Assembly: GCF_016937615.1 (NCBI RefSeq)
Contig: NZ_JAFHKI010000101.1
Location: 1-64,000 of the forward strand
Origin: Pseudomonas lactucae
Lineage (GTDB): Bacteria; Pseudomonadota; Gammaproteobacteria; Pseudomonadales; Pseudomonadaceae
DNA: 64,000 nt
Direction: 5' to 3'
The notes under the pieces are model-generated. The model was given only the letters and a program-made list of their open reading frames with translations, was not told the DNA's origin and ran no database searches. Below, in pieces: positions 45,741 to 54,644 of the stretch (position 1 is the stretch's first letter; every line of letters starts with the position of its first letter). Position numbers and translations under genes: made by a program.

Positions 45741-46283
45741 ATGAAGCGTTTTTTCACGCCTGTCTGCCTGCTGGGTTTGTTGAGCGCCTGCACCGCGCAA
45801 ATCCCCGACCCTTTGCCGACCAATCCAGAGATAGACAGTGGCTCCAATCGGGCCGAGCACTCGAAGGGCATAGCCGAAGAAAGCCATCCGGCAGAGCTTC
45901 GTTATGGCCGCTACACGCTGGTTAGCACCGAGCCCACCACGGAACAACGCGATCTTCTTGCCCAAATCATTGACGTGAGCATCCTGTCCAGCCTGAACCC
46001 TTCAGTGCAGGAGGCTATGCAGTACGTATTGCAGCGCTCGGGCTATGCGCTCTGCCCCGTTACCCCGTCGGTGAGGGTGCTGTTTACTCGGCCCCTGCCC
46101 GCGGCCCATTACCGGCTCGGCCCGATCTCTTTGCGCCGCGCGCTCCAAGTGCTCGCTGGCCCCGCCTGGCTACTCACGACCGACGAAGTCAGCCGTTCAG
46201 TCTGCTTCGAACAGCAGAAAACGGAGGCCGGCGGCACGCTGATCACACCCGTCTCGCCCCATCTGTTGGAGGCACACCCATGA
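45741..46283 (+). CDS. pilL: PilL-like ICE lipoprotein (PFGI-1 class, TIGR03748-like)
   Basis: A 180-residue lipoprotein with lipobox LLSAC (Cys17). RYGRYTLVSTEPTTEQRDLLAQII near residues 53-76 and the secretin-N-like SVQEAMQYVLQRSGY are typical of the short PilL of this ICE class. It likely forms part of the cell-envelope channel or pilus base. Full type IV pilus genes, as on PAPI-1/PFGI-1, are absent. It overlaps the next gene by 4 bp (ATGA) and opens the transfer operon. Confidence 0.82.
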   Translation: MKRFFTPVCLLGLLSACTAQIPDPLPTNPEIDSGSNRAEHSKGIAEESHPAELRYGRYTLVSTEPTTEQRDLLAQIIDVSILSSLNPSVQEAMQYVLQRSGYALCPVTPSVRVLFTRPLPAAHYRLGPISLRRALQVLAGPAWLLTTDEVSRSVCFEQQKTEAGGTLITPVSPHLLEAHP

Positions 46284-46951
46284 GAGCCTCGACGTTTCAA
46301 ACCCTCATCATTGGGCTACTTTGCTTGGCGGTCGCCGGCCTGAGCGGTGGTTTGTATAACCAGTATCAACGCGTGGCCGAACTGCAGAGCACGAACAACC
46401 AACACCTACAAACCCTGGACACCCTGCAACATGATTCAAGCGCACTCAAGGATGCCCAGGAGAAGCTGCAGTACGCGCTGAAAGACCTTAAGCAGACGGT
46501 CGATACTGGTGAGCAACAGGTCAATACCCTCGATCCGATGTTGGATCAGTGGGCGCAAGAGATACAGGAACTGCGCGATAGTCTCGCAGCCCGCGCCACC
46601 CAGGCAGACCTGACAGCGCTGCGCGCACGCCTTGAACAGGTCGAGCAGCAGCTCCTGGAGCACAAGACCCAGCCATTACCCCCATCGCCGACGCCTTCTG
46701 CGACCAAACCGAAAAAGAACACTCGATCCGAACCCACCCCGCTCTCGCCACCGTTTTCAGTATTGAGTGTCGAGTCCCGCGGTGGTGAGCGCTTTCTGGC
46801 GGTCGCGCCTCATGACAGTCGCTCGCTCACGGATGTCCGGCTGCTACATAGCGGTGAGCAGCAAGGGGCTTGGCGCCTGAAAAGACTGGAGCCGAACTCA
46901 GCCATCTTCGCGGTGGCCGCTCAGCCAGATCAGACCGTGCACCTCCCTTGA
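46280..46951 (+). CDS. Membrane-anchored coiled-coil protein of the transfer operon
   Basis: A 223-residue protein with one N-terminal membrane anchor (FQTLIIGLLCLAVAGLSGG, residues ~6-24). A long coiled coil follows (~30-135: LQHDSSALKDAQEKLQYALK, ARLEQVEQQLLEHK), then a Pro/Lys linker (PLPPSPTPSATKPKK) and a small C-terminal domain. The layout resembles a periplasm-spanning scaffold. I do not know a family name. ATGA overlap with PilL and 9 bp to the next gene show it belongs to the operon. Confidence 0.7.
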   Translation: MRASTFQTLIIGLLCLAVAGLSGGLYNQYQRVAELQSTNNQHLQTLDTLQHDSSALKDAQEKLQYALKDLKQTVDTGEQQVNTLDPMLDQWAQEIQELRDSLAARATQADLTALRARLEQVEQQLLEHKTQPLPPSPTPSATKPKKNTRSEPTPLSPPFSVLSVESRGGERFLAVAPHDSRSLTDVRLLHSGEQQGAWRLKRLEPNSAIFAVAAQPDQTVHLP

Positions 46952-46960
46952 GTAGTGATC

Positions 46961-47680
46961 ATGAACAAAGCGCTACTGCCCACCGTTGTCTGTCTCGTTT
47001 CGCTACTGAGCACAGGAGCAGCGATGGGCAATCCCATGACGACACCGTCACGAATACAGGACACGCAGTCCGCTCCCCTAGGGCGCTCTCACTCTGAACA
47101 GGCGGCAAGCTGGGGTCTGACGGAGCAGGAGTGGACGCGTTTCGAACAGATCCAAGCCAGCCCGCGCGGTTTCTGGAGCCCGAACCTCGATCCGTTGACC
47201 GCACTCGGGGTCGAAGCCCAGACCGACCAAGAGCGCCAGCGCTATGCCGAATTACAGGTAGCGCTGGAAGCCAAACGCGCCGAGCGCGAGTTGGCTTACC
47301 AAAACGCTTACACCGCGGCATGGACCAAGCTATTTCCCGGGCTGCTGCCGATCCAGGGCATGGCGTCCCCACCCCCTGCCAGCTCATCAGTCATGCCGCG
47401 CCAGGCCCTGTTTGTGGAGGACCACTGCCAGGCGTGCACCGACGAAGCGCAGCGTCTGCAAAGCAGCGACACGGCGTTCGATATCTACCTGGTGGGCAGC
47501 CAAGGCCAGGATGAACGCGTCCGTAGCTGGGCTCGGCAAGCGGACATCGATCCGGCCAAGGTTCAACACCGGCAGATCACCCTGAACCATGACCGTGGTC
47601 GCTGGTTCAGCCTGGGTGCTCCGGGGCCATTGCCTGCCACATTTCAACAGGTGAACGGACAATGGCAACGCCTCGACTGA
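46961..47680 (+). CDS. ICE protein, PFL_4693 family (TIGR03759-like)
   Basis: A 239-residue exported protein with a signal peptide (TVVCLVSLLSTGAAMG). WGLTEQEWTRFEQIQASPRGFWS near residues 49-71 and LDPLTALGVEAQTDQERQRYAEL are diagnostic. The C-terminal half begins ALFVEDHCQACTDEAQRL; CQAC is a CxxC that could make this a thioredoxin-like redox domain. ATG 46961 is preferred over GTG 46955. It overlaps the following transglycosylase by 19 bp. Confidence 0.85.
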   Translation: MNKALLPTVVCLVSLLSTGAAMGNPMTTPSRIQDTQSAPLGRSHSEQAASWGLTEQEWTRFEQIQASPRGFWSPNLDPLTALGVEAQTDQERQRYAELQVALEAKRAERELAYQNAYTAAWTKLFPGLLPIQGMASPPPASSSVMPRQALFVEDHCQACTDEAQRLQSSDTAFDIYLVGSQGQDERVRSWARQADIDPAKVQHRQITLNHDRGRWFSLGAPGPLPATFQQVNGQWQRLD

Positions 47681-48210
47681 GTGGTCTTGCGCTCCTGCTG
47701 ACGATGCTCGCCGCCCAGGCGGACGAACTTCCGCCTCCGGCCTATCAACTGGCGGCGCATAACGCCGGCATCCCTTCGACGGTGCTGTTCGCGATTGCCC
47801 AGCAGGAGAGTGGACTCCGCGTCCGTGATCGACTGCTGCCCTGGCCGTGGACCTTGAACATCGCCGGTAATCCTTACCGCTTCGCCACTCGCCAGGCCGC
47901 CTGTCACGCCTTGCTTCAGGCGCTCGCCCTGCATGACGCCAAGCGGGTCGATGTCGGTCTTGGACAAACCAACCTGGGTTACCACGGGCAACGTTTTTCC
48001 GTTCCCTGCGAAGCCCTCGATCCCTACCGAAATCTCGCCGTAACCGCCGCACTGTTGCAGGAGCATCACGCCGCCACCGGTGATTGGGTCTTGGCTGCCG
48101 GGCGCTATCACCGTCCGGCAGGAGGCGCGCCGGCAGCACGCTACCGTGCTGGCTTTTCCCAGAGACTCGAACAACTGCTGATTTCCTTTGAACAGGGCAC
48201 ACCACCATGA
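47662..48210 (+). CDS. Lytic transglycosylase (VirB1-like)
   Basis: A 182-residue SLT-fold muramidase that locally opens peptidoglycan for the secretion channel. A signal peptide is present (LSGLALLLTMLAAQA). The catalytic Glu49 lies in IAQQESGL, and VDVGLGQTNLGYHG near residues 96-109 is the second SLT motif (normally GLMQ.N). It overlaps the PFL_4693 gene by 19 bp and the next by ATGA. Position and size match the SLT gene of ICEclc-type transfer clusters. Confidence 0.88.
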   Translation: MATPRLSGLALLLTMLAAQADELPPPAYQLAAHNAGIPSTVLFAIAQQESGLRVRDRLLPWPWTLNIAGNPYRFATRQAACHALLQALALHDAKRVDVGLGQTNLGYHGQRFSVPCEALDPYRNLAVTAALLQEHHAATGDWVLAAGRYHRPAGGAPAARYRAGFSQRLEQLLISFEQGTPP

Positions 48211-48722
48211 AGCGAATCACCATTGCCTGTTATTTCATCCTGCTCTTGGCACCTTTCGCCCAGCCGGAACTGACCGTAGCCGGAGATCAGCCTAGCGACT
48301 TCACACACCCCGATTCTCCAGCCATGGGCGTGCCGATAAATAACAGAGTTCAGGCTGATCGGCCCGTGCATGCGGACCTGTCCACGTTTGCCGATGAAAC
48401 CTGGATACTGCCCGTCCGTAGCTCCCACTTGAGCCCCGGCCAGATCACGTCACGGGCTCTGAGCATGCCGGGCTTACAGCCATTTTTCCTGGTTGGTGAC
48501 GATCCCCAGTCGCTGACTTGGCTGCGTCAACGCGCTCCTGAACTGCAGGAAATGGGCGCGGCAGGCCTCGCCGTCGAAGTGGTCGATAATGAAGCCCTGG
48601 CCCGGATTCGAGCAGTTGCTCCGGGCATCACCATCCTGCCGGTCAACGGTAACGACATCGCCACCCGCCTGCAGATTGAGCACTACCCCGTCTTGATCAC
48701 TGCCACCTCACTGGTACAGTGA
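48207..48722 (+). CDS. ICE protein, PFL_4695 family (TIGR03765-like)
   Basis: A 171-residue exported protein with signal peptide (ITIACYFILLLAPFAQPELTVA in part). The second half carries the conserved block GLQPFFLVGDDPQSLTWLRQR and AGLAVEVVDNEALARI, then LPVNGNDIATRLQIEHYPVLI, resembling TrbC/TraW-type periplasmic pilus assembly proteins. It overlaps the transglycosylase by ATGA and lies 9 bp before traD. Confidence 0.85.
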   Translation: MKRITIACYFILLLAPFAQPELTVAGDQPSDFTHPDSPAMGVPINNRVQADRPVHADLSTFADETWILPVRSSHLSPGQITSRALSMPGLQPFFLVGDDPQSLTWLRQRAPELQEMGAAGLAVEVVDNEALARIRAVAPGITILPVNGNDIATRLQIEHYPVLITATSLVQ

Positions 48723-48731
48723 GTCCAGGTC

Positions 48732-50837
48732 ATGGCCGAGCATGCGATGGAGTCCAAGCTCCGGCCAGCGGTGGAGCTGTACACCGTAGCGATCTGCATC
48801 GCTGCCGCGGTGTTGTGCGTATACTCGCCCTGGGCTGTGGCCCTGTCACCCGAGATCGGTCGGGTTGCAGCGCTGGCCTATGCCCTGTTCGGCCTGATCC
48901 GGCTGCGCCAAGCCAGGGAGGTGTTGCGCTATCGACGCAATATCCGCCGGCTGCCCCGCTACGAACTGACCAGTCGGCAGATTCCGGTTAGCCGTAAGTG
49001 GTTGTTCATGGGTCGTGGCTTTCGCTGGAGCCGTCTACACACCCAGCGCTTGGTCGAGGCCCAGGATCCGGCGGTCGCCCACTATGTCGACCAACCGACC
49101 AGCTACCGTCTGGCCCGTGGACTCGAACGGCGCCTGGAGCATGCACCGTTTCCACTCTCGATACTGGCCCGTGTCACGGCCTGGGACAGTGCCTTCAATC
49201 CGTTGCGTCCTTTGCCCCCGGTAGGTGGCTCGCCACTATTGCATGGGGTCGAGCCCGATGAAACGGAAGTCAGTCTGCCGCTGGGCGAACGAGTCGGACA
49301 CACCCTGGTACTCGGCACTACCCGTGTAGGCAAGACGCGACTCGCCGAGGTGTACATCACCCAGGACATTCATCGCATCGAACATGAGGTGGTCATCGTC
49401 TTCGATCCGAAAGGCGATGCTGAATTGCTCAAACGAATGTATGTCGAAGCCAAACGGGCCGGTCGGGATAAGGAGTTTTATGTTTTCCATCTAGGCTGGC
49501 CGGAGATCTCTGCTCGATACAATGCGGTGGGACGCTTCGGGCGTATCTCGGAAGTGGCGTCACGCATCGCCGGGCAGCTCAGCGGCGAAGGTAACTCCGC
49601 GGCCTTTCGCGAGTTTGCCTGGCGTTTCGTCAACATCATCGCCCGCGCATTGATCGAGTTGGGTCGACGCCCGGACTACCTGCAGATCCAACGGCATGTG
49701 GTCAACATCGACGCACTGTTCATCGAATACGCCCAGCAGTTTTTCGCCAAAACTGACCCGAAGGCGTGGGAAGTGATCGTCCAGCTTGAAGGCAAACTCA
49801 CCGAGAAAAACATTCCCCGACATATGATCGGGCGCGAAAAGCGTGTCGTGGCCATCGAGCAGTACCTGGCGGTGAAACGGGTATTCGATCCAGTGTTGGA
49901 TGGACTGCGTTCGGCGGTACGCTATGACCGTACTTACTTCGACAAAATCGTGGCCTCGCTACTGCCGCTGCTGGAGAAACTCACCACAGGCAAGACAGCC
50001 CAACTGTTGGCCCCCGACTACACCGATCTGGACGACCCACGGCCGATCTTCGACTGGATGCAGATCATCCGAAAACGCGGGATCGTCTACGTCGGCCTGG
50101 ATGCGCTGACCGACGCCGAGGTGGCCGCCGCTGTGGGCAACTCCATGTTTGCCGATTTGGTCTCGGTCGCTGGCCACATATACAAACATGGCATTGACCA
50201 TGGTCTGCCCCAATCGGGTAACAATAGTGACAAGTTGCCGATCAACCTGCACGCCGATGAGTTCAATGAGTTGATGGGCGATGAGTTCATCCCGCTGATC
50301 AACAAGGGCGGTGGCGCCGGCATCCAGGTGACGGCCTACACCCAAACCCTGAGCGATATCGAAGCGCGAATCGGCAACCGAGCCAAGGCCGGCCAGGTTA
50401 TTGGTAACTTCAACACCCTGCAGATACTGCGGGTGCGCGAAACCGCCACTGCGGAACTGCTCACCCAACAGTTGCCCAAGGTTAACGTGCTGACCAAGAC
50501 CCTGGTGTCGGGTGCCACCGACACCTCCGATCCTGAGGCCAACACGGACTTCACATCCTCCTCGCAAGACCGCGTCAGTAGCACCAGCGTGCCCTTGATC
50601 GAGCCGGCTCATATCGTCAGTTTACCCAAGGGGCAAATGTTCTCCTTCCAGACCGGTGGGCAGCTCTGGAAAGTCCGCATGCCGTTGCCAAAACCCTCCA
50701 ACGACGATGCCATGCCCAAGGACCTGCAGGAGCTCACCCAGCGAATGCGGGCGACCTATAACGCGCAGGCGGGGCAATGGTGGAGCGCAAGCGGTGGCGG
50801 CCCAACTACCAACTTCGATCTGGATCAGGCCGGGTAG
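48732..50837 (+). CDS. traD: Type IV coupling protein TraD (PFGI-1 class)
   Basis: A 701-residue VirD4/TraD-type ATPase that links the relaxosome to the secretion channel. Two membrane helices lie within the first 60 residues (VAICIAAAVLCVYSPWAVAL and IGRVAALAYALFGLI). Walker A is GTTRVGKT (195-202) and Walker B HADEFNEL near 513. GGGAGIQVTAYTQTLSD near 530 is a conserved TraD motif. Intact and full length. A 90-bp gap separates it from the TIGR03747 gene. Confidence 0.93.
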   Translation: MAEHAMESKLRPAVELYTVAICIAAAVLCVYSPWAVALSPEIGRVAALAYALFGLIRLRQAREVLRYRRNIRRLPRYELTSRQIPVSRKWLFMGRGFRWSRLHTQRLVEAQDPAVAHYVDQPTSYRLARGLERRLEHAPFPLSILARVTAWDSAFNPLRPLPPVGGSPLLHGVEPDETEVSLPLGERVGHTLVLGTTRVGKTRLAEVYITQDIHRIEHEVVIVFDPKGDAELLKRMYVEAKRAGRDKEFYVFHLGWPEISARYNAVGRFGRISEVASRIAGQLSGEGNSAAFREFAWRFVNIIARALIELGRRPDYLQIQRHVVNIDALFIEYAQQFFAKTDPKAWEVIVQLEGKLTEKNIPRHMIGREKRVVAIEQYLAVKRVFDPVLDGLRSAVRYDRTYFDKIVASLLPLLEKLTTGKTAQLLAPDYTDLDDPRPIFDWMQIIRKRGIVYVGLDALTDAEVAAAVGNSMFADLVSVAGHIYKHGIDHGLPQSGNNSDKLPINLHADEFNELMGDEFIPLINKGGGAGIQVTAYTQTLSDIEARIGNRAKAGQVIGNFNTLQILRVRETATAELLTQQLPKVNVLTKTLVSGATDTSDPEANTDFTSSSQDRVSSTSVPLIEPAHIVSLPKGQMFSFQTGGQLWKVRMPLPKPSNDDAMPKDLQELTQRMRATYNAQAGQWWSASGGGPTTNFDLDQAG

Positions 50838-50927
50838 CCCGCCCCTGCTGCAGGTTTTTGACTCAGCAGAAAACTATCCAGAAGGATCGTGATGGCATCG
50901 ACTCTGCAACGCACAATGGAGTGAACG

Positions 50928-51659
50928 ATGGCGACTTCCACCCAGAACACGCCGCCACAACCAATCCAGCGCCCAGGATTAATCGTCTCGGTGATTGGCT
51001 TGGTTTTACGCATTATTGGTGTACTGATCGCCTCGTTGCTGTTCTCGATCCTGATCGAGTTTGCAGGTTTATTGCTCTTTTGGGGCGATCAGGGCTGGCG
51101 GCACAGCCAGGCCATGCTGACCAATGAACTGGGCTGGCTTAGTCAACACTTCAAATCTTCACTCATCCTCCAGCAGCCTGGGCGAACGATCATCCAGATA
51201 CTGGAATTTCTCAATCAGTGGTTGTTGGTCAAGACCGGCTTTGCAGATTTTGCCCAGCAGGCGCGGGGGCCTAACCATGGCAATGGCTTCTGGGAGTGGA
51301 TCAACCAGTTCTACGTAACCATTGAGGATTTCATGCTGACGGCTGTGTATGTCACCTTTACCTTCGTGGTGCGCCTTACCATTCTGGTCCTGGCCATCCC
51401 CCTGTTTCTGCTGGCCATGTTCACTGGTTTTGTCGATGGACTGATGCGCCGGGACCTACGTAAATTTGGCGCAGGGCGAGAAAGTAGCTTTGTCTACCAT
51501 CGAGCTAAGCGAGCCGTGATACCACTGCTGATCGTGCCCTGGGTTATCTACTTGTCCCTACCCTTTTCGCTCAATCCCATGGCTGTGTTTTTCCCTTGTG
51601 CTGTGATGCTCGGCATCATTACGGCAATCACGGCAACGACATTCAAGAAGTATCTCTGA
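50928..51659 (+). CDS. ICE membrane protein, PFL_4697 family (TIGR03747-like)
   Basis: A 243-residue polytopic protein with four hydrophobic segments (GLVLRIIGVLIASLLFSILI, VYVTFTFVVRLTILVLAIPLF, VIPLLIVPWVIYLSLPFS, FFPCAVMLGIITAITA). FVDGLMRRDLRKFGAGRESSF, a conserved cytoplasmic loop, lies near residues 168-188. It always follows traD in this ICE class. GGAG lies 6 nt before ATG. It is the last gene of this block; mvaT faces it from the other strand. Confidence 0.88.
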   Translation: MATSTQNTPPQPIQRPGLIVSVIGLVLRIIGVLIASLLFSILIEFAGLLLFWGDQGWRHSQAMLTNELGWLSQHFKSSLILQQPGRTIIQILEFLNQWLLVKTGFADFAQQARGPNHGNGFWEWINQFYVTIEDFMLTAVYVTFTFVVRLTILVLAIPLFLLAMFTGFVDGLMRRDLRKFGAGRESSFVYHRAKRAVIPLLIVPWVIYLSLPFSLNPMAVFFPCAVMLGIITAITATTFKKYL

Positions 51660-51904
51660 TTCGGAAAAACCAGTTATTCTTTACATGTCCCGATGCCAGG
51701 ATAGTTATCCTGCGACCCAAAACTGACACACCATACGAATGCAAATAAAACTGCTAGAGGTCGTCTTCGACTCCCATTATGGGTTAGAGCATCAGATGAA
51801 ATGTAGGCTTCCAAGATTTTGGCGAAATTCAAGGATCTAACCAGCAATTAAACTGGTGCAGGACCGGGTCAAGACTTGCACTCTGGTTTTATCATTCGCA
51901 CCGA

Positions 51905-51929
51905 TAAAAAAGGGCCCTTACAGGCCCTT
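51905..51929 (-). terminator. Intrinsic terminator of mvaT
   Basis: On the minus strand AAGGGCC and GGCCCTT form a 7-bp stem with a 6-nt loop, followed by T6. It starts 17 bp past the mvaT stop codon. Confidence 0.8.
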
Positions 51930-51945
51930 GGTCATCAAACTGATC

Positions 51946-52317
51946 TTACTGAGTACGCCACGAGTCAACAACGTCTGCGCCAAACTCGACTTTCCATTCT
52001 TTCAGTTGTCGATGATTTCCTCCCTTGGTTTCGATCACCTCACCCGAGTTTGGATTCTTGTAAATCTTCACTTCGCGAGCCTTACGGATGGCCTTTACGG
52101 AGGCAACTATTGGTGCCGAGGTACGACGGCCAGCCTCTGGATCCAGGATGCCAATGATGTTCTTCAAGCTGAAGCCGTACTCGCCAAGCAACGCACGTAG
52201 TTTGCTCTCAAATTCCATTTCTTTTTTCAGACCGGAGTCACTTTTCATCGACTCGAGCTCTGCGAGCTGTTCGGCCAGTTGTTGTTCAAGCTTGCGAAAT
52301 TCAGCCAAACGAGACAT
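51946..52317 (-). CDS. MvaT/MvaU-family H-NS-like silencer
   Basis: A 123-residue Pseudomonas H-NS functional homologue. The N-terminal oligomerisation helix (LAEFRKLEQQLAEQLAELESM) and the C-terminal DNA-binding part (KIYKNPNSGEVIETKGGNHRQLKEW in parts; GGN loop) are complete. Such xenogeneic silencers bind AT-rich DNA. An ICE-encoded copy can keep element and cargo quiet or replace host MvaT on newly entered DNA. It sits between traD/TIGR03747 and the pilus/secretion genes on the opposite strand, with its own terminator (51905). Confidence 0.9.
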   Translation of the reverse strand: MSRLAEFRKLEQQLAEQLAELESMKSDSGLKKEMEFESKLRALLGEYGFSLKNIIGILDPEAGRRTSAPIVASVKAIRKAREVKIYKNPNSGEVIETKGGNHRQLKEWKVEFGADVVDSWRTQ

Positions 52318-52624
52318 GTGAAACTTCCTTCAGGTTAGGGAAATGAGAAGTGAACGCCCCCATACTAAGCGATGATTGACTCTTCGTCACCCATACGCGT
52401 TTCAAGCAAAAGTGAATCCACTCATTGCCCTATGAGCAACACATTACTCATGGGGAAGGATTGCTAGACTGGGCTCTCTTTTTCGCCCAATCGATTGCTA
52501 GTGTATGTGTGGGTAAGTTTCTTCCGCTCGCCTCCAAAAAAGCGATACATCCCATCTCGCGTTTTATACTGAGTAATTCAACCCCTAACTTGATGCTGGC
52601 GCCATCTCCACATGGACCAGTATC
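52318..52624. other. Divergent intergenic region, mvaT / RAQPRD
   Basis: About 300 bp without a gene. It must hold the mvaT promoter and the promoter for the second transfer operon starting at 52625. AAGGAAG before mvaT is its ribosome site. I see no strong palindrome. Confidence 0.5.
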
Positions 52625-52960
52625 ATGTCGACTACCGTCTTTCGCTGCTTGTTATTCCTTTCACTGGCCATCGCTCATGGCAGCGGCTATGCCGCATCGA
52701 CTCATGAACTGGAACAGTTCAGCCTAGTCCAGCAGCAACTCGACACTCTCGAACGCCTTGCGACGCGAGCGGAGGCAGCCCGTACCCTTGAACCAATCGA
52801 ACGATATCGATTCGACTACCCCCGACTGACCCAGGACATTCAGCGCATCCGCCAAGGGGTGCAGAGCTATCTGTTCCCCTCCCGTGCGCAACCCCGCGAC
52901 CCCAGTGAACTGGTCGGCGACTACCGCCTCGACACTCCGATTGCAGAGTCCTCGCCATGA
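52625..52960 (+). CDS. RAQPRD-family ICE protein (TIGR01690-like)
   Basis: A 111-residue exported protein: signal peptide MSTTVFRCLLFLSLAIAHGS, helical middle, and the name-giving motif RAQPRD near residues 87-92 (LFPSRAQPRDPSELVGDYR). It is a conserved plasmid/ICE transfer protein of unknown function. It starts the secretion-channel operon running to 60088 and overlaps the next gene by ATGA. The ribosome site is poor. Confidence 0.9.
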   Translation: MSTTVFRCLLFLSLAIAHGSGYAASTHELEQFSLVQQQLDTLERLATRAEAARTLEPIERYRFDYPRLTQDIQRIRQGVQSYLFPSRAQPRDPSELVGDYRLDTPIAESSP

Positions 52961-53196
52961 GCATGACTGACGCTCAGATCGCAGCGTTCCAAAACGCCGC
53001 CGGCTTCGCACCGCAGAGCAGTTCGACGCTGTGGTTGTCCCTAGTTCTCGTCCTGACCTTGCTGTGGTGCGCCTGGGTGATGTGGACGGCTTACCGGGGT
53101 TGGGCGAGCGGCAGCGTGCGCTTTGGAGCCTTCGGCGGCAGCGCCGCACGCGTGCTGCTCACCTTGCTGGTTTTGATGTTCTTCACCCTGTCCTAA
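52957..53196 (+). CDS. ICE membrane protein, PFL_4701 family (TIGR03758-like)
   Basis: A 79-residue inner-membrane protein with two helices (LWLSLVLVLTLLWCAWVMW and VLLTLLVLMFFTL). AAFQNAAGF near the N-terminus and YRGWASGSV between helices are characteristic. The arrangement resembles pilin-like VirB2/TraA partners in the same place of the operon. ATGA overlap upstream; 17 bp to the next gene. Confidence 0.85.
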   Translation: MSMTDAQIAAFQNAAGFAPQSSSTLWLSLVLVLTLLWCAWVMWTAYRGWASGSVRFGAFGGSAARVLLTLLVLMFFTLS

Positions 53197-53213
53197 CCCA
53201 GGAGATCGCCGCC

Positions 53214-53585
53214 ATGCTCAAGTGCTTTACCCCTCTGAAAAACAGCCTGCGTGATCGTGCGAGCCAGCGCTTGATCGGACTGCTGCTGGTGCTCGGCCCA
53301 AGCCTGGCTTTTGCCGAGCTCCCCACCATGGAAGCCCCTTCGCGCGGCGAAGGATCCGGGTTGATCGAGACGATCAAAAACTATGCCTACGACGGCGGCA
53401 TCCTGCTCGGTCTGCTGATCGCCCTACTCGCTTTCTTGGGGGTGGCGTGGCACTCATTGACCGTCTATGCCGACGTGCAAAACCAGCGCAAGACCTGGAA
53501 GGACCTCGGTGCTGTAGTCGGAATCGGAGCTCTGTTGGTGGTGATCATCATCTGGTTCCTGACCAAAGCCGCCGCGATTCTGTGA
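53214..53585 (+). CDS. ICE pilin-like protein, PFL_4702 family (TIGR03745-like)
   Basis: A 123-residue protein with a signal peptide (LIGLLLVLGPSLAFA) and two further helices (GILLGLLIALLAFLGVAWHSL, AVVGIGALLVVIIIWFLTKAA). The size and the signal-plus-two-helix layout fit a VirB2/TraA-type pilin. LPTMEAPSRGEGSGLIETIKNYAYDGG is the conserved mature N-terminus. The ribosome site AGGAG is 9 nt before ATG 53214. Confidence 0.86.
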   Translation: MLKCFTPLKNSLRDRASQRLIGLLLVLGPSLAFAELPTMEAPSRGEGSGLIETIKNYAYDGGILLGLLIALLAFLGVAWHSLTVYADVQNQRKTWKDLGAVVGIGALLVVIIIWFLTKAAAIL

Positions 53586-53592
53586 GATCGAT

Positions 53593-54006
53593 ATGAGCGA
53601 CACTATCGAACGCCTTGCCGACGGCACCTTGGTCTTTTTGCCTGAGCGACTCAATCGTGATCCGGCCGTATTGCGCGGCTTGACCAATGATGAGATGTGG
53701 GTAGCACTCGGTACCGGCGCCGTCATTGGCCTGCTGCTGGGCGTTCCTCTGACGATTGCCACCGCCTCCATTGCCGTGGCGCCCACCAGCATGATCGGGG
53801 CCATGGCGGTGGTGCTATTTTTCGGTGGCACGCTACTGCGTCGAGCCAAACGGGCCCGGCCAGATACGTGGTTGTACCGCAAGCTCGAATGGATACTGGC
53901 CAGTCGTTGGCGCCTGGGTCGTGGGAGCTGGATCCTTCACTCCGGCGCCTGGACGGTTCGCCGTTCGCGTCGGCTGCGCCCTGCTCTGTCGCGGTGGCAA
54001 CCATGA
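53593..54006 (+). CDS. Conjugative transfer membrane protein, TIGR03750-like
   Basis: A 137-residue VirB3/TraL-like inner-membrane protein. ADGTLVFLPERLNRDPAVLRGLT (residues ~8-30) is a family signature, two helices follow (MWVALGTGAVIGLLLGVPLT, SIAVAPTSMIGAMAVVLFFGG), and the basic tail KRARPDTWLYRKLEW faces the cytoplasm. It overlaps the next gene by ATGA. In type IV secretion this protein supports the pilus-assembly ATPase. Confidence 0.87.
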   Translation: MSDTIERLADGTLVFLPERLNRDPAVLRGLTNDEMWVALGTGAVIGLLLGVPLTIATASIAVAPTSMIGAMAVVLFFGGTLLRRAKRARPDTWLYRKLEWILASRWRLGRGSWILHSGAWTVRRSRRLRPALSRWQP

Positions 54007-54644
54007 GTCGCTTTCGAAACAAGGTGGATGCCCAACAGGCTCATATCTTCAGCTTGCGTCTGGCGGTAGTGATCCTTGCCCTGGTCTGTGCCGGGCTCTG
54101 GTACGGCTGGCGTTCGGCACCGACCGATCTGACCGTGCATGTACCCCCAGATCTGCGCTCGGGAAGCACGCGCAAGTGGTGGGATATCCCCTCAGAGAAT
54201 GTGTATGCCTTCGCCCTGTACATCTTTGGCCAACTCAACCGCTGGCCTTCGGATGGCGAACAGGACTACCGCCGCGCTATCTACAGCTTGCAGTCCTACC
54301 TGACACCCGCCTGCAAGGCCTTCCTCGACGGCGACTATGAGTACCGCAAGGCCGCCGGCGAGCTGCGCCAGCGGGTACGTGGTGTCTACGAAATTCTGGG
54401 CCGAGGCTACAGCGAAGATCCGGAACTCAGGGTCAAGCAACTTGATCGCGATAGCTGGCTGGTCACCCTCGACCTCAACGCCGATGAGTACTACGCGGCC
54501 GAACCAGTGAAACGGGTGGTGGTGCGTTATCCATTACGCGTGGTGCGTTTTGATCTGGACCCCGAACGCAATAAGTGGGGGCTGGCACTGGACTGTTATC
54601 AGGGCACTCCGCAAAAAATCTCCCTGCCTGGAGGTGAACCATGA
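54003..54644 (+). CDS. ICE protein, PFL_4703 family (TIGR03746-like, TraE/VirB8-like)
   Basis: A 213-residue protein with one N-terminal helix (LRLAVVILALVCAGLWYGW) and a periplasmic domain. VHVPPDLRSG near residue 46, NVYAFALYIFGQLNRWPSDGEQDY near 66-90 and YLTPACKAF near 99 match TraE-like inner-membrane scaffold proteins. ATGA overlap on both sides shows tight coupling. Confidence 0.87.
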   Translation: MSRFRNKVDAQQAHIFSLRLAVVILALVCAGLWYGWRSAPTDLTVHVPPDLRSGSTRKWWDIPSENVYAFALYIFGQLNRWPSDGEQDYRRAIYSLQSYLTPACKAFLDGDYEYRKAAGELRQRVRGVYEILGRGYSEDPELRVKQLDRDSWLVTLDLNADEYYAAEPVKRVVVRYPLRVVRFDLDPERNKWGLALDCYQGTPQKISLPGGEP